64,000 nt of DNA from Tropicimonas sp. IMCC6043 (GCF_004146235.1 NZ_SELO01000010.1:1-64000), one strand, 5' to 3'. Shown: positions 46,913 through 56,162, counted from the stretch's first letter. Notes: a model not told the origin generated them from the letters alone. Program-made: numbers and translations.

Positions 46913-47632
46913 TCAGGCAGAGAATTCGAGCTGCCGGCGCGGGAACTCGCAGATCGCGCGCGCCGAGCGCGCGTCGGCATGGAGCCACCAGGACTGGCGC
47001 TCGAGCGGCGCGGGGCTGGCAAAGGCGGCGCAGGCCAGGACGGTGACGTTCCGCCGCCCCTCTGCGTCGCGCACCGAGTGCGAGAGGAGGACCTCGATCC
47101 CGGCCGTCCGCGCGGTCTCGGCCAACGCCTGGCAGGGCGCGTATTCCACCGGGTCCGTCCAGGCCGCGCGGTCGGCGTCGAGCGGTGGCGCCGTCAGGTC
47201 GGTCGCCACCGGCGTCGTGACTGCCATGCTGAAGGCGGTGTATTGCGCCGCGCCGCTCGGCGGGCGGGTATCCGGGGATTCGCGGAAGAAGAGCATCCGG
47301 TAATGCGCCATCTCGGCTGCCGCCGTCTCGACATGCTCGGCCGCATAGAGCAGCCCCGGCCCGGCCCCGGCGCGGCGGAAGCGCGAGCCTGCTGCACCAT
47401 GCAACCGGTACCGAAAGGGCGTGTAGAGCAGGTAGTCGAGATGCGCGCAGTCCTCCGGGACCGGCGGCTTGGAGGCGTCGATCAGCCCTTCGAGCAGTTC
47501 CTGCTCCTCCAGCGTGTCGACGAGCTTCATGGTCGAAACCACGTGCTGCGCCTCGACCATCCGCCACGCGGTGCCGGAATAGGGCACCGCCTCAGAGCGG
47601 AGCGCGTCGGCTGTCCAGGTAGGTGACGACAT
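46913..47632 (-). CDS. RES-family toxin (NAD+ phosphorylase-like)
   Basis: A 239-residue RES-domain protein: WRMVEAQHVVSTMKLVDTLEEQELL at the N-terminus, PFRYRLHGAAGSRFRRAG and LLYAAEHVETAAAEMAHYRM with the conserved Arg, Tyr and Glu residues of RES toxins, which degrade NAD+. Its start overlaps the end of the Xre-type antitoxin gene by 41 bp, the normal antitoxin-first layout. Length and key residues look intact, so the pair is probably functional. Confidence 0.85.
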   Translation of the reverse strand: MSSPTWTADALRSEAVPYSGTAWRMVEAQHVVSTMKLVDTLEEQELLEGLIDASKPPVPEDCAHLDYLLYTPFRYRLHGAAGSRFRRAGAGPGLLYAAEHVETAAAEMAHYRMLFFRESPDTRPPSGAAQYTAFSMAVTTPVATDLTAPPLDADRAAWTDPVEYAPCQALAETARTAGIEVLLSHSVRDAEGRRNVTVLACAAFASPAPLERQSWWLHADARSARAICEFPRRQLEFSA

Positions 47633-47966
47633 CCACCAGCCCCATCGTCGTCCGGATCAGCTCCGCGGGAATGCCGCCGAGCGCCGAGTTGGCGTTTCGC
47701 ATCCACTCCGCGTTCACCCGGCTGTCACCGCCGGTGATCGCGTCGAGCGAGCGGAAGAGGCGCAGCAGCAGCGTTCCGAACTCGAACTCCTTGCGCGCCT
47801 CGTGCAGGAAATACTCGCCACGGAACATCCGCGACGCGGTCGGCGCGCTGACCCCGAGCAGGGCGGCCATCTCGGCCTGGCTGAGCCCGAGCCGCCCGGC
47901 CGCGTTGCAGACCGCCTTGGTCAGCACGACTTCCCTTCGGCTCGGGAGCGTCTCTGATCTCGCCAT
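47592..47966 (-). CDS. Xre/MbcA/ParS-type (DUF2384) antitoxin
   Basis: A 124-residue protein. An N-terminal helix-turn-helix (LGLSQAEMAALLGVSAPTASRMFRGEYFL) precedes the DUF2384-like C-terminus (LLLRLFRSLDAITGGDSRVNAEWMRNANSALGGIPAELI), which blocks the RES active site. It is the first gene of the toxin-antitoxin operon and probably represses it through palindromes just upstream. This pair lies within the ribosomal operon interruption. Confidence 0.87.
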   Translation of the reverse strand: MARSETLPSRREVVLTKAVCNAAGRLGLSQAEMAALLGVSAPTASRMFRGEYFLHEARKEFEFGTLLLRLFRSLDAITGGDSRVNAEWMRNANSALGGIPAELIRTTMGLVDVVTYLDSRRAPL

Positions 47967-47990
47967 AGCAACTTCCTTCTTCTGAAATCA

Positions 47991-48016
47991 ATATAGCTGT
48001 TTCTTTCTTCAGAAAC
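47991..48016 (-). promoter_or_regulatory. Promoter/operator region of the RES-Xre operon
   Basis: On the minus strand TTGTTTC and TATATT resemble -35 and -10 elements (AT-rich in a GC-rich context). GTTTCT-TTCTTC-AGAAAC (47999-48016) is an inverted repeat overlapping them, and GAAG lies before the start at 47966. Likely autoregulatory site. Confidence 0.5.
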
Positions 48017-48078
48017 AAGACTGCCTGAAAGCATCGACAGGATTACCACCGGAAACCGAGGCCGCGCCCCCCTCGGGC

Positions 48079-48648
48079 CTAGTCGCCGACCAGCTCCCAG
48101 CATTGCGGGAAGCCGTATCCCCACCGCCAGGGCAGGCCGGTGCAGGGGCCGCCGCCGAGCCGGACGGCCTGGAACATCGCCTCCGCGATCGCGGAGTAGA
48201 TCCCGCGGATCTGTTCCTGGCTCAGGCCATACTCCGCCGCCAGGATCGCATCCCGCGCATCCGTCGTGGCGCGCACGCAGGCGCGCAGCGCCCGGTCCGC
48301 GTCGAGGCGGGCGTCGTAGCTGGCCTCGGGGGCGGGGTCCGGGCCGGCCGCGTGATAGGCGCGGTCATGGGTGACACAGCAGTCCTCCCAGGGCGGAACG
48401 CCGCCATGCGCCTCGGCAAATCCCGGGTAGCGCTCGGCGGTGAAGCTCCAGAGGCTCGACATGCCGCCGCTGCATCCATCGGTCGTGAAGGGCGCCAGCG
48501 CCGTGCCCGGTGCGGCCCGGATCTCGGCCAGCCGCCCGTGCGCCGGCAGCTCCACCCTGCGCGAAAGCTGGTCGGCCCAGCCCTCCGCCGTGGCCGGCGC
48601 AGCCGCCAGCAGCAGCAGAACCGGAAGGCACAGGTCAGGGCGAGTCAT
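48079..48648 (-). CDS. Secreted phospholipase A2-like protein
   Basis: A 189-residue protein with a signal peptide (LCLPVLLLLAAAPATAEG). The region TTDGCSGGMSS ... WEDCCVTHDRAYH resembles the PLA2 calcium loop plus CCxxHD catalytic helix, with Cys residues placed for disulfides. The family is not identified beyond that motif, so lipase activity is an inference. Its start overlaps the end of the GDPD gene by 14 bp, and the two may be co-translated. Together they could release glycerol-phosphate from phospholipids. Confidence 0.6.
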   Translation of the reverse strand: MTRPDLCLPVLLLLAAAPATAEGWADQLSRRVELPAHGRLAEIRAAPGTALAPFTTDGCSGGMSSLWSFTAERYPGFAEAHGGVPPWEDCCVTHDRAYHAAGPDPAPEASYDARLDADRALRACVRATTDARDAILAAEYGLSQEQIRGIYSAIAEAMFQAVRLGGGPCTGLPWRWGYGFPQCWELVGD

Positions 48649-50482
48649 CGCGATAGACCTTGTCGCTCGTCGCGAGCCCGAAGGTGCTCCCGAGGGCGAG
48701 GATCAGCCGCTCGGGCATGCTCAGCTCCGCACGTTCCGCGATCACCTCCCGCGCCAGCGCAGGCTCGTCGGTGATCAGCCCGTCGACGCCGAGGCTCAGC
48801 ATGCGCGACATCGCCAGCGGGTCGTCCACCGTCCAGACATAGAGCGGCTTGCCCGCGTCCCGGCTGCGGCGCACCAGCGTGGCGCTCGCCATGCCGGCAT
48901 TCACCGCGAGGAAATCTGCCTCCAGTTCCCAGAGCCGCCCGACCGAGGTCGCCGCCAACAGCCCCACGGTCCAGTCCGGGCGCAGCGCCTTCATCTTCTG
49001 CACCCCCTCGTATTTCAGGCTCATCAACGAGACCTGGTCGACCATCCCGGTTTCCTCGACCAGCGCGGCGACGCGTTCCTCGAGCGCCTCGTCATGGCCG
49101 TAATATTTCAGCTCGATCAATACGCCCGAGCCGGTGCCCTTCGCCATCTCGAGCACGTCGCGCAGGAGCGGCGTGCGCTCGCCGGCATAGTCGGGCCCGA
49201 ACCAGCTGCCGATATCGATCTCGGCCAGCCTGTCGGCCGTCGCGTCCCAGGCCTTCAGGTCGACGCCCGCGAGCTTCATGAAGTCGCTGTCATGCACGAC
49301 GATGATCTCGCCCTCGGCGCTCTCCTGCACATCGAGCTCGACCCAGTCCGCCTTGTCTTCGATCGCCTGCGCGAAGGCCGCCATGGTGTTTTCCGGCCGG
49401 ATCCCCGCCGCGCCGCGATGCGCGATCACCTCCACCTTGTCCGGCATCCTGCGGGACAGGAGATCCGCGCCGCCGAGCAGGGCCAGCACCGCCGCCCCCG
49501 CGATCGACAGGATCAGGCCGTTCCTCAGGAGGTGACGGCTCCGCGGGGTCACGTCCATGACGCCGCCGACGCCCGGCCAGTCCGCGCGCTCCATCAGGAG
49601 ATTGGCCAGCGCGCCGCTGGTCGTCGCGGTGACCAGCATGTTCGCCAGCCACCAGAGCCCGAGCAGGATCGCCAGGCCCGCGGCGAGCCTGCTGAGATCC
49701 GCCCAGAGGCTCTCCGCCATCAGGGTCGCCGCGACGCTGGCCACGCCGAGAACCACGGACATGGCAAGCACCGAGACCGCCGCCCAGCCAAGCAACGCCA
49801 GCAACAGGTCGAGCCGGCGCCCCTGCATCGCCCGGGCGCTGGCAGCGAAACTCTCGGACGGGTGCACCCCGGCAAAAAGCACCATCGGCAGCGCGACCGC
49901 CCAGCCGAGCAGCGCCCGGATCAGCACCACGGCCATGACGGCAAGGGCGATGCCGACGATCGCCACCGTGCGCAGGAACTCCGGCGGGTGCTGGGACAGG
50001 TAGTAGTTGATGTCGTAATCCCCGAGCCAATGCGCCGCCACCAGCAGCCCGAAGATCAGGAAGGGCAGGACGATGCCGAACACGCGCAGCAGCAGCCGCC
50101 AGGCGAAGCCGAGAAGCCGCCCGAACCGCGGCAGCACTTGCGCCGCGCCCTCCTCGAACCGCCGTTCGCCGCTGCGCCGCGCATGCAGCGCGATCGCCAT
50201 CATGAAGGCAATGTTGAGCACCTGCGCGACCAGCACGAGGCTCGCCACGAGGAGCGCCGCGACGAACCCCACAGGAGACAGCAGGAAGAGCGCGATATCG
50301 AGATCCGACAGGGCCGGCTTGCCGGACAGCGCGAGCGCCGCGCGCAGCGCGAGCGAGATGACCGGCGCCAGCAGCGCCAGTACCACGAGCCCGACCACCA
50401 GCCGCGAGACCAGGAACGGCCAGCGCAGGCGCCAGGCCTCGTGAAAGGCATCCGCGACCGCGCGCATCGGCATGTTGATCAT
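48635..50482 (-). CDS. Glycerophosphodiester phosphodiesterase with N-terminal membrane domain
   Basis: A 615-residue protein. The first about 330 residues carry six to eight transmembrane helices (LVVGLVVLALLAPVISLAL, FMMAIALHAR and others) of the GPDPase membrane type. A catalytic GDPD domain follows: VIAHRGAAGIRPENTMAAF (catalytic His, Arg, Glu), WVELDVQES and VVHDSDFMKL (second His), ending with VWTVDDPLAMSRMLSLGVDGLITDEP. It hydrolyses glycerophosphodiesters to glycerol-3-phosphate. Gene of the block interrupting the spc operon. Confidence 0.9.
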   Translation of the reverse strand: MINMPMRAVADAFHEAWRLRWPFLVSRLVVGLVVLALLAPVISLALRAALALSGKPALSDLDIALFLLSPVGFVAALLVASLVLVAQVLNIAFMMAIALHARRSGERRFEEGAAQVLPRFGRLLGFAWRLLLRVFGIVLPFLIFGLLVAAHWLGDYDINYYLSQHPPEFLRTVAIVGIALAVMAVVLIRALLGWAVALPMVLFAGVHPSESFAASARAMQGRRLDLLLALLGWAAVSVLAMSVVLGVASVAATLMAESLWADLSRLAAGLAILLGLWWLANMLVTATTSGALANLLMERADWPGVGGVMDVTPRSRHLLRNGLILSIAGAAVLALLGGADLLSRRMPDKVEVIAHRGAAGIRPENTMAAFAQAIEDKADWVELDVQESAEGEIIVVHDSDFMKLAGVDLKAWDATADRLAEIDIGSWFGPDYAGERTPLLRDVLEMAKGTGSGVLIELKYYGHDEALEERVAALVEETGMVDQVSLMSLKYEGVQKMKALRPDWTVGLLAATSVGRLWELEADFLAVNAGMASATLVRRSRDAGKPLYVWTVDDPLAMSRMLSLGVDGLITDEPALAREVIAERAELSMPERLILALGSTFGLATSDKVYRDDSP

Positions 50483-50631
50483 CTGGCTCCCCTCTGTCCT
50501 GCAAAGGTCACGCTAGCCGCGGATCGCGCAGAGGTCGATGCACAAAGGAAGTCTCGGCTGGGCGTGCGCCGAAGAGTGGGCCTCCCTCGTGCAGGTTGCG
50601 AGGCGCTATGGCATCAGGGCACACTGTCAGA

Positions 50632-51003
50632 ATGCTGGGACTGACGCCAAGGATCATCGCGGCCGTGTTGCTGACGCAGGTCGGCACCAACGCACCGGCT
50701 TCGGTGATGCGCTGCGAACGTCCCGATGACCCAAACCACAGTTACACTGTTGCCGGTGACCACGGTGACTACACCTGGAATGACCACGGGATAGAGCGGT
50801 CATGGTCGCTGACATGCAACGGGCAGCAAGGCGGCTCAACTGCGTGTCACAGGCGGGAGCAATACGGCGAGAACGGCTTGAGTCTGATGACCTTCACGAT
50901 GCTGCCTGACGGAACTCTGATCCAGGCTGGTTCTCTGGCATTGCTCGATGTCAGCTACGTCAGCGTCACGCCCGGCTTCGAGTGCACAAACCAACGCGAC
51001 TGA
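50632..51003 (+). CDS. Small secreted protein of unknown function
   Basis: A 123-residue protein from MLGLTPRIIAAVLL, with a signal peptide (cleavage near TNAPAS-VMRC) and four Cys in the mature part (MRCERPDD, LTCNGQQ, TACHRRE, FECTNQRD), suggesting two disulfides. ATGs at 50596 and 50608 are alternatives. Its base composition is lower in GC than its neighbours and it is the only plus-strand gene within the inserted block. No family recognised. Confidence 0.6.
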   Translation: MLGLTPRIIAAVLLTQVGTNAPASVMRCERPDDPNHSYTVAGDHGDYTWNDHGIERSWSLTCNGQQGGSTACHRREQYGENGLSLMTFTMLPDGTLIQAGSLALLDVSYVSVTPGFECTNQRD

Positions 51004-51177
51004 TCACGCTCTCTTGTAGCGTCTCGTTCGGAACCTGCGCGCACCGGACGTTCAGGCAGATGCCGCGCCTCGCTAGAGGAGCACGAAATCGGTCGACACT
51101 GAACTGCCCGGATGTGCCGCCGGTGAATTCTGCGTCGAGCGATCGCTCCGAGCCGATTGCAGGCATCGGCCATGACG

Positions 51178-51666
51178 CTATGGCATCAGCAAACGGACGT
51201 AGGCAGGGGCATCCGACGAGGGTCCCAGAACGGCAAACAGGTTGTCGAATTCGCTCTGATCGATGGTGACGTCTTCCATCACCCCAAGGCTCTCCAGAAT
51301 TCCCGGGATGGTCTCGGCATGCGCGACGATCAGCACACTGTCTTCTTCGTGATCGAATTCGAGAACGTCCAGCAAACCGGCAGTGTCACCTCCGGGCAAT
51401 GCGGTGACGTCAAGACCGAGAGCGTCCGCGATTATTCCTCCCGTTTCCCGGGTCCGAAGGGCATTCGACGTGATGACGGCATCGAGGCCAACATGCTGGA
51501 GCATCTCGGCCCAATTCGCTGCGCGTTGCCGCCCCTCCGGTGTCAACGCAGGATCGTCCTCCGACAATTCTTTCTCGCAATGCCGGATCAGATACACCGC
51601 GTCCTGCGCCGCCGCAGGTACACTGGTTGCCACAAGCAACCATAGACCAATACAGAATTCACGCAT
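51178..51666 (-). CDS. Secreted histidine-phosphatase-superfamily protein
   Basis: A 162-residue protein starting MREFCIGLWLLVATSVPAAAQ (signal peptide). The phosphoglycerate-mutase-like motif VYLIRHCEKEL has RHC in place of the usual RHG, with a second catalytic region ITSNALRTRETG and LIVAHAETIPG (second His). Likely a periplasmic phosphatase of unknown substrate. It lies directly downstream of the rpmD terminator in the same direction. Confidence 0.82.
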   Translation of the reverse strand: MREFCIGLWLLVATSVPAAAQDAVYLIRHCEKELSEDDPALTPEGRQRAANWAEMLQHVGLDAVITSNALRTRETGGIIADALGLDVTALPGGDTAGLLDVLEFDHEEDSVLIVAHAETIPGILESLGVMEDVTIDQSEFDNLFAVLGPSSDAPAYVRLLMP

Positions 51667-51799
51667 GGAGTGGCCCCTCTCTCGTTGGCGTGCGAACACT
51701 CTTCCCGCACAGCCCTTTGAAATCAAGAAAGGGCAGCGCCAGAGCGAATGGCGGTTTCTTAGGCAGGCTCGACCCACACGAATTGCGTCGCCCAAAAGA

Positions 51800-51828
51800 A
51801 ACGCCCCGGACCATCGGTCCGGGGCGTT
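51800..51828 (-). terminator. Strong intrinsic terminator after rpmD
   Basis: A 13-bp stem (AACGCCCCGGACC and complement) with a 3-base ATC loop lies 28 bp after the rpmD stop. In the minus-strand direction it is followed by TTTCTTTT. It should stop transcription of the ribosomal operon before the inserted genes. Confidence 0.88.
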
Positions 51829-51855
51829 CTGATTTCCACGAAGAGGTCGCTGCGC

Positions 51856-52044
51856 TCAGCCGCGCTCTTCGACGATCTCCACCAGATGCGGGATCTTGTT
51901 GATCATGCCGCGGACCGAGGGCGTGTCCTCAAGCTCGCGGGTCTTGTGCATCTTGTTGAGCCCGAGGCCGATCAGCGTCTTGCGCTGGATCTCGGGGCGA
52001 CGGATCGGCGAGCCGATCTGCTTGACGACGATGGTCTTGGCCAT
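51856..52044 (-). CDS. rpmD: 50S ribosomal protein L30
   Basis: A 62-residue protein starting [20 protein letters not shown], with the conserved [30 protein letters not shown] core. It follows rpsE by 12 bp. It is the last gene before the terminator that separates this part of the spc cluster from rplO. Confidence 0.97.
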   Translation of the reverse strand: MAKTIVVKQIGSPIRRPEIQRKTLIGLGLNKMHKTRELEDTPSVRGMINKIPHLVEIVEERG

Positions 52045-52056
52045 GTTTCCGTCTCC

Positions 52057-52656
52057 TTACGCGTCAGCTGCGGCCGGGGCGGCCTCTTCGACCGTCTGCA
52101 CGCTCTCGGCGGGGCTCTCGTCCCGCTTCGGCAGGATGTCCGCAACCTTCTTGCCGCGGCGCTGCGCGACCATCCGGGGGGAGGATTCCTTCTGAAGCCC
52201 GTCGAGCGTGGCGCGGATCATGTTGTAGGGGTTCTGCGAGCCGACCGACTTGGCAACGACGTCATGAACGCCCAGCATCTCGAACACGGCGCGCATCGGG
52301 CCGCCGGCGATGATCCCGGTGCCCTGCGGGGCAGTGCGCATGACGACGCGGCCCGCGCCGTGGCGGCCCTCGACGTCGTGGTGCAGCGTCCGGCCCTCGC
52401 GCAGCGGCACGCGGACGATCTGGCGCTTGGCCTGCTCGGTGGCCTTGCGGATCGCCTCGGGGACCTCCTTGGCCTTGCCCTTGCCGAAGCCGACACGGCC
52501 CTTCTGGTCGCCAACGACCACGAGCGCGGCGAAGCCGAAGCGCTTGCCGCCCTTGACGGTCTTGCTGACGCGGTTGATCGCGACGAGGCGATCGGCGAAT
52601 TCCGGGGTTTCGTCGCGGTCGCGGCGGTTGCCCCGGCGGTTGTCACGTTCTGCCAT
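52057..52656 (-). CDS. rpsE: 30S ribosomal protein S5
   Basis: A 199-residue ribosomal protein with [34 protein letters not shown] and [28 protein letters not shown], hallmarks of S5. A C-terminal acidic Ala-rich extension is typical of alphaproteobacteria. S5 is needed for decoding fidelity and mRNA unwinding. A 106-bp gap with a hairpin separates it from rplR. Confidence 0.97.
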   Translation of the reverse strand: MAERDNRRGNRRDRDETPEFADRLVAINRVSKTVKGGKRFGFAALVVVGDQKGRVGFGKGKAKEVPEAIRKATEQAKRQIVRVPLREGRTLHHDVEGRHGAGRVVMRTAPQGTGIIAGGPMRAVFEMLGVHDVVAKSVGSQNPYNMIRATLDGLQKESSPRMVAQRRGKKVADILPKRDESPAESVQTVEEAAPAAADA

Positions 52657-52736
52657 GCGGCAATTCCTCTTTCATGGGCGTGCGGCGCCCGTGCCATACT
52701 CGATCCCGGTGAGCCCGGCGGGTTCCCGGATCATCG

Positions 52737-52756
52737 GGGCGGCCCGGAGGCCGCCC
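52737..52756 (-). promoter_or_regulatory. Hairpin in the rplR-rpsE gap
   Basis: GGGCGGCC-CGGA-GGCCGCCC, a perfect 8-bp stem with a tetraloop, directly after the rplR stop on the coding strand. Possible processing or attenuation site; the gap is unusually long for this operon. Confidence 0.45.
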
Positions 52757-52762
52757 ACACTC

Positions 52763-53122
52763 TCAGAACTTCAGGCCGCCTTCACGGGCGGCGTCGGCGA
52801 GCGCCTTCACCTTGCCGTGGAACAGGAAGCCGCCACGGTCGAAGTAGCATTCCTCGATGCCGGCCTTCTTGGCGCGCTCGGCCAGCGCGGTGCCCACCTT
52901 GGCGGCGGCTTCCACGTTGTTCTTGCCGACCACGCCCAGATCCTTCTCGAGGCTGGAGGCCGCGGCGAGCGTCGCGCCCTTCACGTCGTCGATCACCTGG
53001 GCGCTGATGTTCTTGCCCGAGCGGTGCACGCTGAGGCGCAGCTTGCCCGGGTTCGATCTGCGAAGTTTGTTCCGGACGCGCAGGCGGCGCTTCAGGAACA
53101 GGGTCCGTTTGCTGTTTGCCAT
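52763..53122 (-). CDS. rplR: 50S ribosomal protein L18
   Basis: A 119-residue protein with a basic N-terminus ([17 protein letters not shown]) and the conserved [19 protein letters not shown]...[44 protein letters not shown]. It binds 5S rRNA. Spaced 11 bp after rplF. Confidence 0.97.
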   Translation of the reverse strand: MANSKRTLFLKRRLRVRNKLRRSNPGKLRLSVHRSGKNISAQVIDDVKGATLAAASSLEKDLGVVGKNNVEAAAKVGTALAERAKKAGIEECYFDRGGFLFHGKVKALADAAREGGLKF

Positions 53123-53133
53123 CTCTCTCGTCC

Positions 53134-53667
53134 TTACTTCTTCTTGCCTTCCTTGCGGAAGATGAACTCACCCTTGTAACGGATGCCCTTGCCCTTGTAG
53201 GGCTCCGGCGCGCGCCATTCGCGGATGTTGGAGGCCACCTGGCCGACCTGCTGCGGGTCGATGCCCTCGACGACGATCTCGGTCTGCTTGGGGCAGGTCA
53301 CCGTGATGCCGTCCGGGATCGGGAACTCGACGTCATGGGAGAGGCCGAGGTTCAGCTTCAGAGCGTTGCCGGCCATCTGGGCGCGGTAGCCGACGCCCTG
53401 GATCTCCAGCTCCTTCTTGAAGCCCGTGGTCACGCCGGTCACGAGGTTCGCGACCATCGTGCGGGACATGCCCCACTGCTGGCGCGCACGCTTGGACTTG
53501 CCGCGCGGCTCGACCGCAATGGTATTGCCGTCGATGGTGATGGTCACATCGTCGGTGGCGGTGAAGCTCAGGGTGCCTTTCGGCCCCTTCACCTCGATGG
53601 TCTGGCCGGAGAGGGACGCGGAGACGCCCGACGGCAGCTCGACCGGTTGCTTACCAATACGAGACAT
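53134..53667 (-). CDS. rplF: 50S ribosomal protein L6
   Basis: A 177-residue protein beginning [15 protein letters not shown], with two repeats of the L6 fold ([40 protein letters not shown]) and the C-terminal [20 protein letters not shown] signature. Twelve bases follow the rpsH stop. Confidence 0.97.
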   Translation of the reverse strand: MSRIGKQPVELPSGVSASLSGQTIEVKGPKGTLSFTATDDVTITIDGNTIAVEPRGKSKRARQQWGMSRTMVANLVTGVTTGFKKELEIQGVGYRAQMAGNALKLNLGLSHDVEFPIPDGITVTCPKQTEIVVEGIDPQQVGQVASNIREWRAPEPYKGKGIRYKGEFIFRKEGKKK

Positions 53668-53679
53668 AGTCAGACCTCC

Positions 53680-54069
53680 CTAGAATACGGTGCAGAGAAC
53701 TTCGCCACCAACATTGTTGGAGCGAGCCGCTGCATCCGACATCACGCCCTTGGACGTGGAGACGATGGAGACACCCAGGCCCTGGCGGACCGAGGGGATG
53801 TCGTTGACGCTCATGTAGACGCGGCGGCCGGGCTTGGAAACGCGCTTGAGTTCGCGAATGACCGGGGTGCCGTCGAAATACTTGAGGCTGATCTCGATTT
53901 CGGGGTGCTCGGCATCGGCCACGCTTTCGTAGCCGCGGATGTAGCCCTCGTCGGCCAGAACGTCGAGCACCCAGGCGCGAAGCTTGGAGGCCGGCGTGCG
54001 GACGGTGGACTTGCCGCGCAACTGGGCGTTGCGGATGCGGGTCAGCATATCACCAAGAGGATCGTTCAT
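53680..54069 (-). CDS. rpsH: 30S ribosomal protein S8
   Basis: A 129-residue protein with [20 protein letters not shown] at the start, [47 protein letters not shown] at the end. It binds 16S rRNA and, in many bacteria, represses the spc operon mRNA. No regulatory site was identified here. Confidence 0.97.
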   Translation of the reverse strand: MNDPLGDMLTRIRNAQLRGKSTVRTPASKLRAWVLDVLADEGYIRGYESVADAEHPEIEISLKYFDGTPVIRELKRVSKPGRRVYMSVNDIPSVRQGLGVSIVSTSKGVMSDAAARSNNVGGEVLCTVF

Positions 54070-54081
54070 GTCATCTCCTCC

Positions 54082-54387
54082 TTACCAGCTCGACTTGACC
54101 ATGCCGGGGATCTTGCCTTCGGAGGCAAGGTCCCGGAGCGCGATCCGGCTCATCTTCAGCTTACGATAGTAAGCCTTCGGACGGCCCGAGACCTGGCAAC
54201 GGTTGTGCAGGCGGGTGGCCGAGGAATTGCGCGGCAGCTTGGCCAGCTTCAGGCGAGCCTTGAAGCGCTCTTCCATCGGAAGATCCTCGTTATTCGCGAT
54301 TTCTTTCAGCGCGGCACGCTTGGCAGCATATTGCTTCACCAGCGCCTCGCGCTTCTTCTCGCGCTCGATCATGCTTTTCTTAGCCAT
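54082..54387 (-). CDS. rpsN: 30S ribosomal protein S14
   Basis: A 101-residue protein ([20 protein letters not shown]) of the zinc-free long type: no CxxC pair, ending [43 protein letters not shown]. Sixteen bases follow the rplE stop. Confidence 0.97.
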   Translation of the reverse strand: MAKKSMIEREKKREALVKQYAAKRAALKEIANNEDLPMEERFKARLKLAKLPRNSSATRLHNRCQVSGRPKAYYRKLKMSRIALRDLASEGKIPGMVKSSW

Positions 54388-54403
54388 AGGTTTTCGGGTC
54401 CCC

Positions 54404-54967
54404 TCAGCTGTTGAACGGCATGTTGAAATGCTTCAACAGCGCCTTGGCTTCCGCATCCGTGGGAGCGGAGGTGCAGATAACGATGTCCATGCCCCAGGTC
54501 TCGTCGACCTTGTCGAAGTCGATCTCGGGGAAGACGATGTGCTCCTTGAGGCCGAGAGCATAGTTGCCGCGGCCGTCGAAGCTCTTGCCGGAAACGCCGC
54601 GGAAGTCGCGGACGCGCGGCAGGGCGATGGTGATCAGCCGGTCGAGGAACTCGTACATCCGGTCACCGCGGAGCGTCACCTTGGCGCCGAGCGGCATGCC
54701 TTCACGGACGCGGAAGGTCGCGATCGACTTCTTGGCCTTGGTCACCACGGCCTGCTGGCCGGCGATGGCGGTGAGGTCGTCGGCGGCCGTCTTGGCCTTC
54801 TTGGAGTCCTTCACGGCCTCGGTGCCCGCACCGATATTGAGCACGATCTTCTCGAGCTTCGGGATCTGCATCTCGTTCTTGTAGGAGAATTCCTCCTTCA
54901 GAGCGGCGCGGATCTTGTTCTTGTACTCGGCCTTGAGGCGCGGGGTGTAAGTGGCGGTATCGAGCAT
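54404..54967 (-). CDS. rplE: 50S ribosomal protein L5
   Basis: A 187-residue protein with [22 protein letters not shown] and [33 protein letters not shown], the L5 signature, ending [26 protein letters not shown]. It binds 5S rRNA. Its start overlaps the rplX stop by one base. Confidence 0.97.
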   Translation of the reverse strand: MLDTATYTPRLKAEYKNKIRAALKEEFSYKNEMQIPKLEKIVLNIGAGTEAVKDSKKAKTAADDLTAIAGQQAVVTKAKKSIATFRVREGMPLGAKVTLRGDRMYEFLDRLITIALPRVRDFRGVSGKSFDGRGNYALGLKEHIVFPEIDFDKVDETWGMDIVICTSAPTDAEAKALLKHFNMPFNS

Positions 54968-55272
54968 CAGATCACGTCCCCCGTGGTCTTCGCGAAGCGG
55001 ACCTTCTTGCCGTCTTCCTCGCGGAAGCCGACACGGGTCGCCTTGCCGTTGGCGTCGACGATGGCGAGGTTCGACAGGTCAACCGGCATCGCCCGGGCGA
55101 TGCGGCCACCTTGCGAATTCTGCGTCTGCTTGGTGTGGCGGATGGCGATGTTGATGCCGCCGACGACGGCCTTGCCGGCCTTCGGGTCGACGCGCTCGAT
55201 CTCGCCGGTCTTGCCCTTGTCCTTGCCGGCAAGGACGACGACCTTGTCACCTTTGCGGAGTTTGGCAGCCAT
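54967..55272 (-). CDS. rplX: 50S ribosomal protein L24
   Basis: A 101-residue protein with the KOW motif ([24 protein letters not shown]) and the family end [28 protein letters not shown]. The ATG at 55272 overlaps the rplN stop as TGATG, so the genes are coupled; a GTG one codon upstream is less likely. Confidence 0.96.
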   Translation of the reverse strand: MAAKLRKGDKVVVLAGKDKGKTGEIERVDPKAGKAVVGGINIAIRHTKQTQNSQGGRIARAMPVDLSNLAIVDANGKATRVGFREEDGKKVRFAKTTGDVI

Positions 55273-55640
55273 CACAGCACCTCCGGGGCGAGCGAGATGA
55301 TCTTCATGAAGTTCTTGGCGCGCAGCTCGCGAACCACCGGGCCGAAGATACGGGTGCCGATCGGCTCGCCGTTGTTTCCCAGGATCACGGCCGCGTTGCG
55401 GTCGAAGCGGATGGCGGTGCCGTCTTCGCGACGGACTTCCTTGGCGGTCCGGACGACGACGGCCTTGCGCACGTCACCCTTCTTCACACGGCCGCGCGGG
55501 ATTGCTTCCTTGACCGACACCACGATGATGTCGCCCACGGATGCGTATTTCCGCTTCGAGCCGCCGAGGACCTTGATGCACTGCACCCGGCGTGCGCCGG
55601 AATTGTCAGCGACATCCAGATTGGTCTGCATCTGGATCAT
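55272..55640 (-). CDS. rplN: 50S ribosomal protein L14
   Basis: A 122-residue protein beginning [28 protein letters not shown], with the family core [31 protein letters not shown]. It contacts 23S rRNA at the subunit interface. Separated from rpsQ by 78 bp. Confidence 0.97.
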   Translation of the reverse strand: MIQMQTNLDVADNSGARRVQCIKVLGGSKRKYASVGDIIVVSVKEAIPRGRVKKGDVRKAVVVRTAKEVRREDGTAIRFDRNAAVILGNNGEPIGTRIFGPVVRELRAKNFMKIISLAPEVL

Positions 55641-55718
55641 GAGGTTTCTCCCGACCTTTGGGGGATGTTCTGGTTGTTCCCCCCAGGGTTTCGATCAAAC
55701 CGGATTGTGACGGCGGCC

Positions 55719-55952
55719 TCAGGAGGCCGAAATCACCTCCCAGCGCTTGGTTTTCGAGATCGGCGCACATTCCTGGATGCGGACGCTGTCGCCGGCCTTG
55801 AATTCGTTCTTCGGGTCATGCGCCCGGTATTTCTTCGAGGACCGGACGGTCTTGGCCAGAAGCGGGTGCTTGTAGCGCCGCTCCACCAGCACGGTGACGG
55901 TCTGCTCGTTCTTGTCCGAGGTGACGGTGCCTCTGAGGATACGCTTGGGCAT
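55719..55952 (-). CDS. rpsQ: 30S ribosomal protein S17
   Basis: A 77-residue protein with [46 protein letters not shown], the S17 OB-fold signature. Starts three bases after the rpmC stop. Confidence 0.97.
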   Translation of the reverse strand: MPKRILRGTVTSDKNEQTVTVLVERRYKHPLLAKTVRSSKKYRAHDPKNEFKAGDSVRIQECAPISKTKRWEVISAS

Positions 55953-55955
55953 TGG

Positions 55956-56162
55956 TTAAGCCTCCGACGCGGCAGAGGCCGCCTTTTCGTTCAGAACGGT
56001 CTTCACGCGGGCCACATCACGGCGGATCTGGCGCACGCGCGCGGTGTTTTCCATGGCGCCCGTGGCCTGCTGGAATCGCAGGTTGAAGGCTTCCTTCTTC
56101 AGGTCGGTCAGTTTCTCGCGGAGCTGGTCCGGAGTCTGATCGCGAAGTTCGCTGGCGTTCAT
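55956..56162 (-). CDS. rpmC: 50S ribosomal protein L29
   Basis: A 68-residue protein ([31 protein letters not shown]) with the long antiparallel helices of L29. AAGGAA six bases before the ATG at 56162 favours this start over one at 56168. Normally rplP lies just upstream; here there is a 435-bp stretch with a dispersed repeat, so this is the first ribosomal gene visible. Confidence 0.95.
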   Translation of the reverse strand: MNASELRDQTPDQLREKLTDLKKEAFNLRFQQATGAMENTARVRQIRRDVARVKTVLNEKAASAASEA

